A DNA stretch of 64,000 bases from Pseudopyrenochaeta lycopersici (GCA_003313425.1 NHZP01000002.1:1116001-1180000), one strand, 5' to 3'; shown: positions 1 to 12,580, counted from the first letter of the stretch. Notes: generated by a model not told the origin, from the sequence alone. Numbers and translations: made by a program.

Positions 1-204
1 AAGTAAAGACAAGATCCTTTACGCTCATAGAGACTTCTTGCCCCCAGTGTTGGATTCTCTAGATACGTCCGAGACTACTTCGAATTCTTTACAGATCCCT
101 CAAATCTCTCTACGCGGTCGACACCTATCCTCCGCAGTTGGGGCCCAAATATGTACAACTAGCACAACCATATCAGCCCTTATTCGAATGAACACATCTT
201 AATA

Positions 205-2302
205 TCAACTTACTAGAGTGACTAATGGTAGCCCAAGACCTAGGACAAGGAAACCCAGTAGTGCAGCGCCCCAATCTACCCCAAGTCGTAAGAAAAGCTT
301 GGGGCCAAAAAGCGGGAACGCACCCGCAAAGATGTTGCGAAGGAAAGATACTGCGGCATATTAGCTGGGAATCATCATAAATTGCGAGTACATACTGGCG
401 GCAAATGCAGACGCGGGGAACTTGAACCTATTTGTGACATGAGAAACTATCGCTCGGACATAATCAAGGGTGAACATTACCCATCGATAGAGTATAGTTG
501 GACAGCAAGCATGATGTTCGCCGCTCCAGTTGTCAAAAACACGACTGCAACAAGAGGCTGACGAGAATTTAGTTGTGGAACATATGCTCTCGACATTGTG
601 AGGCAACTTACGACCATGAAATGTACTTTTACCGCTGTGAAACCGTACATAAACAGACCGCCTACAAATAGTGTTCCACCCACAACGCAGCTAATGATCC
701 TATTCACAAGTAAGCTTGCTTTTTAAAGAGCTATGATATAGCGTCGAAGAAAACACACCTCGACTCAGGTTTATATTTCATCTGTCCTGACGCTTCATTT
801 CTCTTGAAGATGACTTCCATAGCACGGATGGTGCCGAAGGTACCAACCACTAACGATCATATTAGCACGATTGCGATGAAAACCCTCGAGCACGGCCTCA
901 CTTGTCCCAATTCCAGCGGCAAGAAAGGCAGTACCAACAAGACCAACGGAGAAGCTGTAGCCAGTTCCGAATATATCAACGTACTGCAAAGTTTGGTTAG
1001 TCTAAACAAGAAGGTGGTGAAGTAGGATCCTACTGTAACAATGATGAGATAAAGGACACCGAATACAATAGAGTAAAAGAGTGACACGAGTAGTAACGCG
1101 GGGTCAAGAACGAGGTAAACGACTGAGGAAGGTAAGCTCAACTGCAAGATGTCTGCATTATAGTACTTACTAGGTCGCATGAATTCGGTCATGAGAGTAC
1201 CCAAACCTCTCGGTGTAGCCTGAAAGTCCAGTACAGTATATAGACCGGCCGCGGGGGCTGCCTTTTGCATCTTCTTCCATTTCGTTTGCAACACCTTCGG
1301 CGCGAATGACTCAGGCAGGTAGATCAACCCAATGACAGATAGCATAAAACTTGCAATTGCCTTGAGATTGTTAGTTGCATGGAATAAGAAATGGGCCTAG
1401 AGGATGCATACGGGAATCCACATGGTCCAACGCCAGGAGAGACGTTCAGACATCCAGCCTCCGCACACGGGACCAAGAATTGGCCCCAAAACACTATTTT
1501 TTTTTTAGCATTATGGGTGAATATATGGGTATTTGGGGATTACTCACATTCCCAACATAACGAGGCCAGAAGCTTTTGGCCGCGCTGCAAGATCCCATAT
1601 GTCTGCTACGAAGCCAGCCAGGACAGCTAATGCGGCGGACCCGCCCAGGCCTATTATGAAACGGCATACTAAAAACTCAGTAGCCTGTTGAAGTCAGGAG
1701 ATGGAATCTGGCCATTGTAATGTAACATACTGTGTGAGCAAAGCCTCCTCCAACCGAAAATATCACAAAGATGAGATTGCCAATATGAACAATCGGTACT
1801 CTGCCATACTTCTCGCTGAGTGGTGCTAAAAACAGAGGCCCGACCGCGAAGGCAAACAGAAAGATGGATACTTGAAGCGCACCGACAGTGCTGTCCGTAA
1901 TGTGTAGGTCTTTCATAACGACAAGGATTGACGGTGCGAAAATTGCGCCTGTTTCTGTCAAAATTAATGCATAAAAATGAATAGGGGGATTTGTACTTGA
2001 GAAGGGTGATACAAAGCAGAAACCAGCGATAATAGCGGTTGCGCGTGCCTTCTTTCCGAATGCCCAATACTTGGGATCTGAATTAGGCCTGTCCAGCTAA
2101 AATGTAGTCATGGTTTACTCACACGTGGATGCTCCTGGGCAGATTCATCTAGCACAATGAGATTCGGATCCAAAGATTGAAGGCTCGATCCGCTTATGAA
2201 GATCTTGTCGGGGCTTGCAGCTTCATCAGCCAGGAGGTCGTAATATCTCTTTGCAACCACCGAACGAAGAGGTTCATTGAGTGAGTTAGTCTCAAGAGGC
2301 AT
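205..2302 (-). CDS. MFS transporter, DHA1 drug:H+ antiporter-like
   Basis: Plasma-membrane major facilitator, probably exporting a small molecule by proton antiport. Spliced reading gives the DHA1 layout: a hydrophilic N-terminus, a PKYWAFGKKARA stretch, the loop 2-3 motif PLSEKYGRVP, then ETFL-like ATEFLVCRFIIGLGGS, LGPILGPVCGGW, WRWTMWIP, and a last half with LVLDPALLLVSLFYSIVFG, GYSFSVGLVGTAFL and FLRNIFAGAFPLFGP. I count about 12 short introns, e.g. a 45-base one near 347-391 whose removal joins ASAFAA to ISFLRN and bypasses a stop. No frame damage remains after splicing. The start at 2302 (MPLETN) is preferred over an in-frame ATG at 2398. It is divergent from the double zinc-cluster regulator at 2930, which may control it. 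Substrate unknown. Confidence 0.82.
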
Positions 2303-2929
2303 TTCAATTTCCGCTTTAGACGCCTCAATGTTGGAAAAGTGTAGATAAAGGTTGAGAGAGAGTTTAGAAATTGGTGAGCATGCTAAGAAGAAACTCAAAG
2401 GGCATGAAACTTGACATTTATAGTCGTAGCTTTTGTTGCACGGTCAGAAGTGCGGGAGGCTCAAGACCGGTCTTCCGTCGGCGATAAGCCATCTGAATGT
2501 TCATAATCTGCTTTGAGAGTTCTAAGATCGTGTTCGCTCCACATTGCCATCAAGGGCGCAAAGAAGATTCGGGGCGGCACGGAATACAACCGATGCCGCC
2601 ACCTTCCCGCCGCATTGCTTCAAGGTTCTATAACATGGAAGTACTTCTACAGTCCCGAATTATTTTCTTTGTGCTCAATGTCGCGCACAGTGCGCAACCT
2701 GTTAGTGTTGTAAAGAGACGGTATGTCAAAAGCAGGGTCTTTGCACTATGCCTGACCTGGTGCTAGTATTCGTTTAGCGCCATCGGTTGTAGTCGGTGTT
2801 AAAGTCCGCAGCCTTTCCATTCGAGGTGCATGCTCCCATCATCATAAATATGCCCCGTATGCATCTGTCGACCGACTATCGCCGGTTATCTTATTCTTTT
2901 CGCAGCTTTCCTCAATATCTCGGTCCTCC
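2303..2929. promoter_or_regulatory. divergent intergenic region, MFS / Zn2Cys6 regulator
   Basis: About 630 bases separate the two divergent starts and must contain both promoters. I see no convincing gene and no clear repeated operator. Confidence 0.4.
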
Positions 2930-4827
2930 ATGACACAATACCGAGACGCCCAAGCATGCAACCGATGCCGTGAAGCCAAGCGACGGTGTGACAAGGTCAG
3001 ACCAACTTGCATGCGTTGTGAACGCGCCGGTAGCATTTGTACCTACATCAATCAGGGTAGTGAAACCTCTTCTCATGAAGAAAGTCCTATCAATGGCATT
3101 ATCGACGATGGTAGCACTGGACGCTTTTCGGTTCTCACACGGCCATCTTCCAACCATGATCGCGTGGTAAGAAAGCGAGCTCGTGCCTGCTTTTCATGCA
3201 CTCGGTGTCATCGACTAAAAATCAAATGCGATAAAGCTCAACCATGTGGCCGCTGTACTCGATCCGGGTACGAGACGACCTGCATCTACACGCACAAAGC
3301 AAAGCCTGTTGAGAAGGCAAGACCTATACCTCCATTCGCCCTGACTGGTGAGGATCCAGAATACGCCGTGGCTACATGGTTCCTGCGCAAGCGGGGGTCT
3401 AGCCATTGGAAGGCTCTTCTGAATCGAGTATGTCACCAGAATTTCATACAGCTATCATTAGGACTGACCACGATTAGTTGGAGGCACTTTCTGGGCTCGA
3501 TGCCCCCCCATTTGTAATCGCTATGCGAGAGCACATCGAAGGCGACTGCTCAACTGATTTTGCATTACCTGGCAACTTCCCCTTTGGGACAGTTGAGTCG
3601 ACGGGATATGCTTCGCTCGAAAAGGTCCAGGAACTCCTAGAAGCCTCTCATGCTGAGGCGAACGATCTCACTGCCCAGTACTTTGAAGCTTATCACCCGT
3701 CGATGCCTGTATTTGATACCGTTACGTTCCAGCGTAATATGGAAAACTTTAGGATTGCACCTGAGAAAACTGACGCGAGCTGGCTTGCCCTATACTTGAC
3801 CGTTCTTGGGCTTGGGGCTCATGCATCTGGTCGCACTGAAGACGCTTGTGCAGAGTTCTTCTTTGCCAGCGAGGCTTGTCTGGCCAAGACACCATATATG
3901 TTCCGACCAACAACAACAAACATCAGCACGCTCTGCTTGATGGTCTTGGCAAAACAAGTTGCATACTCCACCTGCTGGGCGTTGGATACTTGCTGGAACG
4001 TGATGGGCGTTGTCGTTCGCTTATCTATGATGATGGTGCTGCACCAGGAGTGGATGCCGGAACTCGATGAGCCGGCAATAGTCACGGAGAGAGACCGTCG
4101 TCGTCGCCTTTGGAATATTGTTGTCTTTCTGGATATCCAGATCTCTCTGATTACTGGACAGCAGTCTCTTCTCCCGCAAGACACCCTTCTGAATACCATC
4201 GAGATGCATAACCCGACCGTGCTAGAAGATTGCTGGGACTCACTGCTTCCACAGACTTTTCCTATTATCTGTCATTTTCTCGCTCGAATCAACTCATATA
4301 CAGACCAGGTCACGTATGATGAGGTTGTAGAATATGATCTCGAGATCAGACAGTTATTACGACGATTCAATAACCTCCCTGGCAATCATGTCCTACATTT
4401 GACCTTGGATATTTTCTTTCGACGAGCTTTACTGGTGCTCCACGGCCGCTATACCATGGATCCTGAGGCGCCCTTCCTATATCCGACTTCATACTGGTCG
4501 TCTCTCGAGTGCAGCTTGGCGCTGATAGGTCATCAACGGATGCTCTCTGAAACTTCGAATCAATTTCCAAATTTGCAGGTCGTAGGCCGTCCATATATGC
4601 TGGATTTCTTCGCTGCTGCGCTTACAACGTGCATCCAACTACTGAGACGTGATACACCATTATCTACAACCTGGATATGCGAGGAGGCAGTCCCACCTCG
4701 TCAAACAATACTAAGCACTTTAACTTCATCTGTGGAGATTCTTTCTAGGGAGCAAGGCAAATCGTTGTGCTTTCGCACTGGTTATCGAATTCTCACGGCA
4801 GTGTTCGAACTTCTCCCCAAGCAGTGA
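2930..4827 (+). CDS. transcription factor with two tandem Zn2Cys6 clusters
   Basis: Nuclear fungal transcription regulator. One 50-base intron (3428-3477, GTATGT...TTAG) joins two exons into 615 residues (1848 nt). The first zinc cluster starts near residue 10 (ACNRCREAKRRCDK...CMRCERAGSIC) and a second near residue 86 (CTRCHRLKIKCDK...CGRCTRSGYETTC). Each has the six-cysteine CX2CX6CX5-6CX2CX6-8C pattern. The second exon is the fungal-specific middle homology region (Fungal_trans type), with a conserved RDRRRRLWNIVVFLD stretch. Most Zn2Cys6 factors have a single cluster, so the duplication is unusual. It is divergent from the DHA1 transporter and upstream of an amidohydrolase on the same strand; control of one or both is inferred from position only. 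Confidence 0.88.
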
Positions 4828-5412
4828 TGGAAGGTGTATCTCAGGGGTTGCTAGCACCAGGCATGCTTTTGATCAACATTATGGTTACTTAGGGTAATCG
4901 GCGCTTTGAAGTCCACTCAACACTGCTCAATAATACAGCTTTTTTTTTAAGAATATAGCATGGTCTGATTTATACCGCGCACAATCTGCATTCAGTACAC
5001 TAGAATAGATAAGTTTTCATTATTTCAGATATCAATCGATCAATTGCCTGACGGCCTCGACTTGAAGTTACCTGACTGTGCTCTAGTTCGATTTCGAAGG
5101 CCTCGGACCGATAGTAGCCGTCCACTCGATTGATACAAATACTGTTCACCTATTGGTGTGGTACCATCACTACAATACACAAATCCAAAGAAAGTTCTTA
5201 TTCTTTCTTCTCACATCTGATCAGTTCATATTCCCTCATACAATTCATACTTTTATCAAAAGGTGCGCCACGTCGTTCTGCCCGTTTATTCAAAAGATTT
5301 CAGTGGATCGAGCGGGTGTATTTCGGATCTCCGATAGCGGCTGCACGTTGATCTGATACGATAACCCCTCAGTCAAAGACTTGCCTTTGCATCTTGACTT
5401 CACATTTTCACT
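4828..5412. other. intergenic spacer
   Basis: AT-rich spacer holding the 3' end of the regulator and the promoter/5' leader of the amidohydrolase. The short open frames at 5130-5356 have no recognisable domain. Confidence 0.5.
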
Positions 5413-7047
5413 ATGACTGCACTACCAAACGCCACGATCTTTAAAAACGGCCAGTTCTTCCAAAATGGTGCGTCAGCATCCCAAGCGGGTTTTCACTCCG
5501 CTTTGGTTGTGAAAGGTGACCGGATCGCATTTGTGGGTAGTTCTGAGGACCCAGAGATTCAAAGCTACCGCGATGCTGGAACAGAGGTGATAGATCTTCA
5601 AGGTCGACATGTGCTGCCAGGGTTTATCGACGGACATATGCATTTCCTAATGCTGGGTCAGTCCCTGCACAAAGTTGATTTGGATGATGCGAAAGATTTG
5701 AGCGAGATCCGATCGCGCATCACCAAGTATGCAATGGAGAACCCGAACAAGAAACGGATCTTGTGCAAAGGCTGGATGCACAGTATGACAAATGGCGAAG
5801 CGAAAGCAAGTATGCTGGATGACCTGGATTCAAGGCCGATATATATCGACTCAAAGGACTTGCATTCTGTCTGGTGTAACAGTGCTGCACTGAAGGAGAT
5901 GGACGTCCAAGAGATGGAAGATCCGGCTGGTGGAACTATTGAACGTGACGAAAAGGGAAACGCATCAGGTTTGCTGAGTGAGGCGTGCGTTTTGTTGATT
6001 GTGTGGCCATACCTTGCGCAGGTGCTCCCGATGGAGGACAAGCTGGCAGCATTGAGGGCCGCAATCAAGGCGTACCATGCAGTTGGATGCACAGGATGTA
6101 TCGATATGGCGATGGATGAAAATGCGTGGGAAGCGATACTTGCACTTCGGGAAGCTGAAGGCGGGTCTCTCCCAATTCGAGTCGCAGCGCACTGGTGCAT
6201 ATTGCCCGGAGAGGGCGAGGAACATCGGTTGCGACAGGTTGAACGCGCAATCGAGCTAAGCCGGCAGTTCAACCTCGAGTCGAGCCCGGATCTGAGGGTT
6301 GTAGGCATCAAGCTGATCTGTGATGGAGTCATCGACGCCTGCACTGCAGCGCTTGCAAAGCCTTATACTTCTAATGCCCACTTTGAAGGGCCCATATGGA
6401 CGCCTGAGATGCTTGGACCGGTAGTTAAGAAGTCCTGTGAGGCAGGTATCCAATGTGCACTCCATGCCATTGGTGACCAAGCTGTTCATAACGCCATCAA
6501 TGTTCTCGAACAGTATGGGAAGCCAGGTCAACGCCATCGCATCGAACATCTGGAGCTCACAGCACCTGAAGATGCGAAGAGACTGGGAAAACTAGGCATC
6601 ACAGCGAGTATTCAACCTGTTCATTCTGATCCCGCCATTCTGCGCGCTTGGCCGAAGCTCCTTGGGCCTGAGCGAATGAAGCGCGCATTTGCATACTCTG
6701 AGTTCGCTGACCATGGTGCGCTTCTCGCCCTGGGTTCTGACTCCCCGACTGCACCCCATGCGCCACTGCCGAATCTGTACGTAGCGACCACACGCAAGTC
6801 AGCAAGGCAGCCTAGTGCTGGCGATGAGCCTGTAAATGGAAACTTCAGGTTGGACCTGGCACAAGCTGTGATTGCAGCAACCTCGGGCGTTGCGTATTCA
6901 TCCTTCGTTGAGGACCGAGTTGGAAGTTTGGAGGTGGGCAAACTGGCTGATTTCTGCGTCGTGGATTCGGCATGGAAAGGTGAAGAGCTGCTTGGAGCGA
7001 GAGTGGTGGAGACTTGGTTCGGTGGGCGGAAAGTATACGGAGCTTGA
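5413..7047 (+). CDS. amidohydrolase, YtcJ-like (Amidohydro_3)
   Basis: Intronless, 544 residues, the usual size for YtcJ-type metal-dependent amidohydrolases that hydrolyse C-N bonds of amides or cyclic compounds. The metal-binding HxH lies in GFIDGHMHFLM (His75 and His77). Further family landmarks are GWMHSMTNGEA, IKLICDGVID, HAIGDQAV, RIEHLEL (a metal-ligand His), GSDSP, and a C-terminal VGSLEVGKLADFCVVD, typical of the family's beta-sandwich closing the barrel. No signal peptide is visible, so it is probably cytosolic. Two Zn2Cys6 regulators flank it and a transporter is nearby, which suggests degradation of a specific amide or heterocycle. The real substrate cannot be read from sequence. 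Confidence 0.9.
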   Translation: MTALPNATIFKNGQFFQNGASASQAGFHSALVVKGDRIAFVGSSEDPEIQSYRDAGTEVIDLQGRHVLPGFIDGHMHFLMLGQSLHKVDLDDAKDLSEIRSRITKYAMENPNKKRILCKGWMHSMTNGEAKASMLDDLDSRPIYIDSKDLHSVWCNSAALKEMDVQEMEDPAGGTIERDEKGNASGLLSEACVLLIVWPYLAQVLPMEDKLAALRAAIKAYHAVGCTGCIDMAMDENAWEAILALREAEGGSLPIRVAAHWCILPGEGEEHRLRQVERAIELSRQFNLESSPDLRVVGIKLICDGVIDACTAALAKPYTSNAHFEGPIWTPEMLGPVVKKSCEAGIQCALHAIGDQAVHNAINVLEQYGKPGQRHRIEHLELTAPEDAKRLGKLGITASIQPVHSDPAILRAWPKLLGPERMKRAFAYSEFADHGALLALGSDSPTAPHAPLPNLYVATTRKSARQPSAGDEPVNGNFRLDLAQAVIAATSGVAYSSFVEDRVGSLEVGKLADFCVVDSAWKGEELLGARVVETWFGGRKVYGA

Positions 7048-7739
7048 GAGTGTGCCTTGATGATCTGTGCTGGCTATAGCAAAAAAAAAAAAAACTTTGA
7101 ATAAGAGTCTATGAACCGAATCTGGAAATAACTGCGGACTTTGATCCTCGATAAATGTCACTCTCATATATCAAGCATTACAGAAGTCAGCGGGGCTTAG
7201 GCTGGCAGTGGTGCACCAACATGCAGGGGTTTACATCCTCCAAGCCCTACATCGGCACCTTGGATGGCCTTGCAGCCTGCAGGATGCACTCTGCAGGATG
7301 CGTTTCTACGCGTCATCCAAGTAGGAGTAACAAAGTAAACTCCACAATGAAATTGAAAGCGACTCTGGATGCTGCTACTCTACAATGGACTACAACGGAC
7401 TGCTTTACACAGCCAGCAGGGTACAAGCAGTCCCGCACGGCTCAATGTATAGCTACAGCAGGGATCAGACGTATTGCGCCACCCTTGACGAAGCATCCTC
7501 CATAGGGCCAGCAGCCTCGCCTTCTATTACTGGTCAGCCATTTGTCTGTTCCAACACCGCCCGGCGTAACGGAGTAGTAGGCTCAGTCACATTGCTGGAC
7601 CAATCACGGAAGGCCCGACCCACGCTCCGACGCTCGACGGCTGCGGCTCATGATAATCTTCTGGGCTCCCTTCTTGTATCTTTTCTACCCATGATTGCCT
7701 TCAACAGTGCTGAGAGGCCAGTACCGAGAAGTGAAGGCC
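7048..7739. other. intergenic spacer / promoter
   Basis: Contains a 14-A run just after the amidohydrolase stop and a short local repeat of CTGCAGGATGC near 7277-7300. Open frames at 7155-7765 show no domain and are not called. Confidence 0.5.
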
Positions 7740-10047
7740 ATGTCTCTGGCTCTACCAGGCGCTGAGTCGAGCAAGGGCGGCTCCTCTGCCCCGCACATCT
7801 CCAAAACATGCCAGAACTGCTTCTCGCTAAAGATCAGATGTGACCGGACCCAGCGGCAAGACATCTGCGACAGGTTGGGACGACAGGCTCGAGAGGTCGA
7901 CACAGACTGATAGCTGCAGATGTGCACGACTGGGCAAACAATGCGTCTTCCGGCCAGCGCGACGGCGCGATAACTCGGCCAAACGCGACTCGTAGTCGCC
8001 CCCACCCAGATCACCCAGATACACGTACTGACCGCACAACAGGCGAATACAAGCTCTCGAGCAGCAAGTACAGGATCTCCTACGCCTACAGAGACCTGGG
8101 CCCATCGTCCAGCAGCCCCTTCCCAAAGAGACCGCGACCATCGACTCGACTAGTACCTCGACCGGTGCTTCCACATCGCCGGAGCAAGATGGTGACATTA
8201 TCGACGAAGATATTGTCTCAATTGAGAAGGCAGAGACGCTGGTGGAAATGTACAAGACGGACATGATGCCGCATTTCCCCTTCATAATCATCCCACCGCA
8301 CATCACCGCCGGCGAGCTGCGACACACAAAGCCCTTCCTGTTTCTCGCTATACTGTCTGTGGCCTGCTTTCATGATCTGAATACCCAAGATAAGCTGTTT
8401 CACCGCTTCAAGTACCTGGTGAGCGACAAGGTGCTGCTGGGCGGGGACGACTGTCTGCAACTGGAGTATCTTCAAGGTCTTTTGATCGCGCTAGCATGGT
8501 ACGGCAGCATCATATTGTGAATAGCTGCGCTCTATGGATGCTGAGAGCTTGCAGGAATCAGTACCACGGACGCTCAAAATACTACTCGCAGTACCTCCAG
8601 CTCGCCATCTCTCTAGCTGTCGATATGCGCCTTGACCGCAAACCCATGCGCCCAAAGCCTGCCAATGCGGGGACAAAGCGCGATCCTATCGCTGAAAAGG
8701 TTGGCACGCAGACATGGGGCGCAGAGGAACAGCGAGCAGCAGCCGGTATATTCTACATATCGTCGACGTAAGCTCTATAAAATACCTCTCACCGCTGAGT
8801 GCTTACATGCGCCAGGATATCCAAATTACTAGATAAGATGAACACCTTTCCATGCACGCAGTTCATCGAAGAAGCATGTCTCGACCTACAGCAGAAGGGC
8901 GAGTATAGAACGGACAAGGATTTGTACCACGTGATACGTTTGCAGCGAATTATTGAGAGTATAGACAAAATTGCTACTGCTTCTGACTCTGACTCCAACG
9001 CGCAATCAGCATACTTGCGCGTGCGATCGGAGTTGGAAGATTTCAGGGTGTACCTCTGCTCTGATGTTGGTGATAGCCGTAAGTCAAGCTGGTGCCCTGA
9101 CTTGGCTGTATTTCTTCAACTAAGCATGTGCAATAGATTTGCTCTTCATGCAGTTTCATACTGCCAAACTCTTCCTTTATCAAGTAGCCTTTTTCGAACG
9201 AAACCTTCAGCACTCGCCTTCCTTACACCTGAACATTCTTTGCGAAGGTCTGGAAAGCGCAAAGTCGTTCCTCGACCTTTACCTATGGCTGCCACCCAAG
9301 TCAGAAATGGCGCTAACAAATTCCGAGTGGATTCAGTTATCATTTGGTGTTACACTTGCGGCCAAGTTCGCCATTATCAGCAAAGAACCGAATGTGGAAC
9401 CCCAGACACGCGATCTGCGACAACGGTTAAACATTGACAATGTTTTCCGACACCTAGCTCTCAGGATCGGATCATTGGTAGGCAGGGCGGGCGAAGGCAA
9501 CAAGCAGAAGGATATATTCTTCCACTATGAGCAGCGAGTACGCAAAATTCAAAAGTGGTACGAACGAATGTTGAGAGCCACTGGAGCCGATAGTTCAGAT
9601 TCGCAGGCAGCACCCGTCCAAGTGGCAGCAAGCAATCATCAGCGCTCGTCGCAATCACAATCTCACGGACCTTCCAGTACCCACCAAGCTGCCTCATCAT
9701 CACAAGTCCCTGTGTCGATTGCCTTTTCTCATCAACAACCGCAAGGCTACGCCGCACCAACATCCTATGCGAGTAGTACCATAACGCCCGCACCAAGCGA
9801 ACAGCCACAATACCAAGCACCGATAGCAGCTGTAGGATTAACACCAATGAGCAGCTATCAGCAATATAGTTCCGCGCCCAGCATTGCGTTCCCTGACCTG
9901 ATGAATGCCCATGGCTGGGATAACATGTTCACCATACCCATGGAGCACGATGCGATGATCTTCGATGTAAGCCAGGGCTATGGATTGGGCATGGCAAGTC
10001 CGCCAAGCGACACTGCCTCCACATGGGACAGTCCTTCGGGTCAATGA
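7740..10047 (+). CDS. Zn2Cys6 transcription factor with coiled coil
   Basis: Nuclear regulator of 682 residues from exons 7740-7873, 7920-7991, 8043-8498, 8555-8767, 8816-9078 and 9137-10047 (total 2049 nt). The zinc cluster is split by intron 1: CQNCFSLKIRCDR before it and CARLGKQC after it, so the six cysteines appear only after splicing. Next comes a short coiled-coil stretch (SRIQALEQQVQDLLRLQ), then a Fungal_trans-like region with QYLQLAISLAVDMRLDR and HTAKLFLYQVAFF. The last 150 residues are Ser/Gln-rich, like a transactivation domain. An in-frame ATG at 7695 could add 15 residues. Target genes are unknown; the amidohydrolase lies just upstream. Confidence 0.87.
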
Positions 10048-11116
10048 GAAACAATCTCAGTACGCAGTGTACAAATGGTGTTCAGGCGATTTTGCTTCTC
10101 GCACGCTGCATATTTCGGTGGAGTTACGCATAATCATCCGACTAGATTGTCGATGTTGATCTGTTCTATGCTCAAAAGTACACAAAATAACAGTAACGGA
10201 TGTACACCGCCTCCATTCTGCTAGTAATTTTTCTGGAGATCGATTCACAACTCCTGAGCCTTCAGAAGTATGCGCCAGGTCCATCATGCTCTACAAGAAC
10301 GCCTGGAGAACTACATATCAAGCGCCACATCAATGCTGTACGTCAAGAACGCGTGTTGTGCATAACTGGAAACAGTGACATTCCGCAGAAGCCCGATGAT
10401 TGATCCAAGCCGTCAAAATTATCCGTCAGGTTTGTACGCTTCAGTGAAGTATCAGCATCTGGTCTCAAACCTGCGGTGCTGCTCCGCAACGTTGCTTGTT
10501 TCAGCATGTCGTCTCGACCTGCCGAAACGCATCCGCACAACACCGCAACAACAAGCGCGGGCCCCACTCCGCACTTCATTCGGTAATACTTGTCGCGACA
10601 AACGTATCTTTGTCTCCTGTTGCGCAAAATTTCTGGTGCGGGGCAACTTGATCCGCGTTTTGGGGATTGTGGACGAGGAAGATTTCAGGGGCAGCCATGC
10701 GCGTGTAAAGACAAACGCAGCGCTACAGCCAACCGTATGGTAATGGAACCACATTCTCGGTCGCGTGAACGATTGTAGAATTTAAAATGCGGTCGTTGAT
10801 TCCGCGCCTGCAGTTACCCTCGTAGCTTAGACGTCTTAACTACTCAAGCATCTCTTGGACGGCAGCCTAAGGCGAGGTATTGCCCGGCAGTGTTTCACGA
10901 TCCGATGGATCACATCATAGTGTCCTCGCCGTCAAACCTGGATATATTGAGGATGCGCCACGCACAGCGTCGGAAGGCTTCAGCTTATTTATTCAATTTG
11001 AACATTCAAAAATCATAGTCGGATTGCGACTTCCACTCTATACTTACCAAATCAAACACATTCCACACGCACTCCTATTCTGCTTTCTTTCACAGTCTTG
11101 TCAAAACTCTGCCGCG
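10048..11116. other. intergenic region
   Basis: About 1.07 kb with no supported gene. Several frames of 60-122 codons overlap on both strands without domains. Confidence 0.5.
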
Positions 11117-11632
11117 ATGTTGACAAACCGCCGGTCCACCTTGATGGCAACGCCAAATCGCCTGCCTAGCTGGCATCCACAGACGAAGCCAATATTGCAA
11201 CCCGCGACAGTCGCACCGCTCACATTCGACACCGAGTCAATGCTAAGTCGCACACCTTCCATCCTTACCTCGACTACATCGACACTTCCTGGCCACCGGG
11301 TCCTGCGCGTCCTCGGCGCTGTTCACGGTACCACAACCGCTACGCGAAAGGACACAAAGTCGTTTATCAAAAACATTGCGAGTAATCTTGGTGGTCATTG
11401 GGGCGAGGCGAAGAACATCACATCCTTGATCTACCAGGCGCGCGATCAGGCGATTGATCGTATGGTCAAGGAAGCCATTGGAAAGGGATCAAATGCTATC
11501 GTGGGCCTCGAGATCAGAGAAACTGAGATTCTCGGATGCGTGGTAGTGAGCGTAAGCGGGACAGCATGTTGGGTTGAGAAAGAGAGGGCGCCAAAGAGGG
11601 ATAGTGCCCAGGAGGCAGATCCATTTCAATGA
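11117..11632 (+). CDS. YbjQ/DUF74-like small protein
   Basis: 171 residues, no intron. After a Ser/Thr/Pro-rich N-terminal third, residues about 60-160 match the YbjQ-type fold (putative heavy-metal-binding domain, PF01906): VLRVLGAVHGTTT, an Arg/Asp-rich helix (YQARDQAIDRMVKEA), then GSNAIVGLEIRETEI and VVVSVSGTACWVE. In bacteria these form pentameric rings of unknown role. The start at 11117 is preferred because upstream in-frame codons look like leader sequence. It ends in a hydrophilic tail. Function is not known. Confidence 0.72.
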   Translation: MLTNRRSTLMATPNRLPSWHPQTKPILQPATVAPLTFDTESMLSRTPSILTSTTSTLPGHRVLRVLGAVHGTTTATRKDTKSFIKNIASNLGGHWGEAKNITSLIYQARDQAIDRMVKEAIGKGSNAIVGLEIRETEILGCVVVSVSGTACWVEKERAPKRDSAQEADPFQ

Positions 11633-12580
11633 CCAAGATGGGCTTTGGAAAGAAAGGAAGGAGGATAAGAATAATGGCCTGGGGCCAATGTGCTATGACG
11701 CGATCACGCGACGAAACTCCGCGTCAAATTGTGGAGACAATCCAGCAACCTTGTCTCGAATAATGTCTGACGTCGATGTATCTCCGCGCCTCACATGATC
11801 ACGTGTTCTTGTAAACCCCAGGTCCTTGGTTCACCCTGGTGAGGTTTACTTTTGGGACTTCTGGAATCCTCGACTCCGCGTTCCTCTTTTTTTCAAGCGT
11901 TTTCTTTCTGTCGATTGATTAATTGTTTAAAACGATTCCCAGTTTCGTCCGCATAGGCCTCTTAATACCATATTTCATTGAACGCTGATTTGTCGTTCTC
12001 GTTTCGTGCTCGATCCGTTCGTCCTCGACCCCAGAAATTGTGAGCCTCGGTTTGTGGGGGTAATAACAACCGAAAAAAACGCTTCGGAGCTCCAAACCAC
12101 AGAACCTTACCTTGCTCCCGCCGGGTCGGAGTATGACCGATATGTATACTCAGACTCCTCTCGCCTCTCGTTCCGACGCATGTCGGATAAATATCTTAAT
12201 TCAGAGAGCCGCCATTTCAGTCACGTCACTTTGAGAGGGGTCATATGTCCAATGCAAGGATCGTCAGTACTTACTAAAGTTCTTCCGCCGAGGAGCGCCA
12301 TCTTCCTCCAATGGCGGGTGGCGTGCATAGCATGCGCCTCTCCCGTACTAGCTGGGCTCGGCCAATAGTCCGATGATGAGTGCGGAGGCCGTATATTGAA
12401 CCAGATTCGGCCAAGCCGTGGATCCCCGGGAAATGGATGATTTTCATGACCGCGGCGGTTCAAAGTAATTTTGCAACCGGGATTGAATATGCGGGGGTGG
12501 GTAAACATGATAATAGCAACTGTATAAGATTAGATGTGTGATACGTTCTTCAGGGAGCATCCATTGCGCCAAGTTTTCAA
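11633..12580. other. intergenic region
   Basis: About 950 bases. A frame at 12006-12368 (120 codons) has no domain and is not accepted. The stretch 12520-12580 is the likely promoter of the arabinofuranosidase. Confidence 0.45.

Noticed and set aside
12006..12368. 120-codon open frame between YbjQ and GH51
   Set aside because: No domain or splice support; composition like the surrounding spacer.
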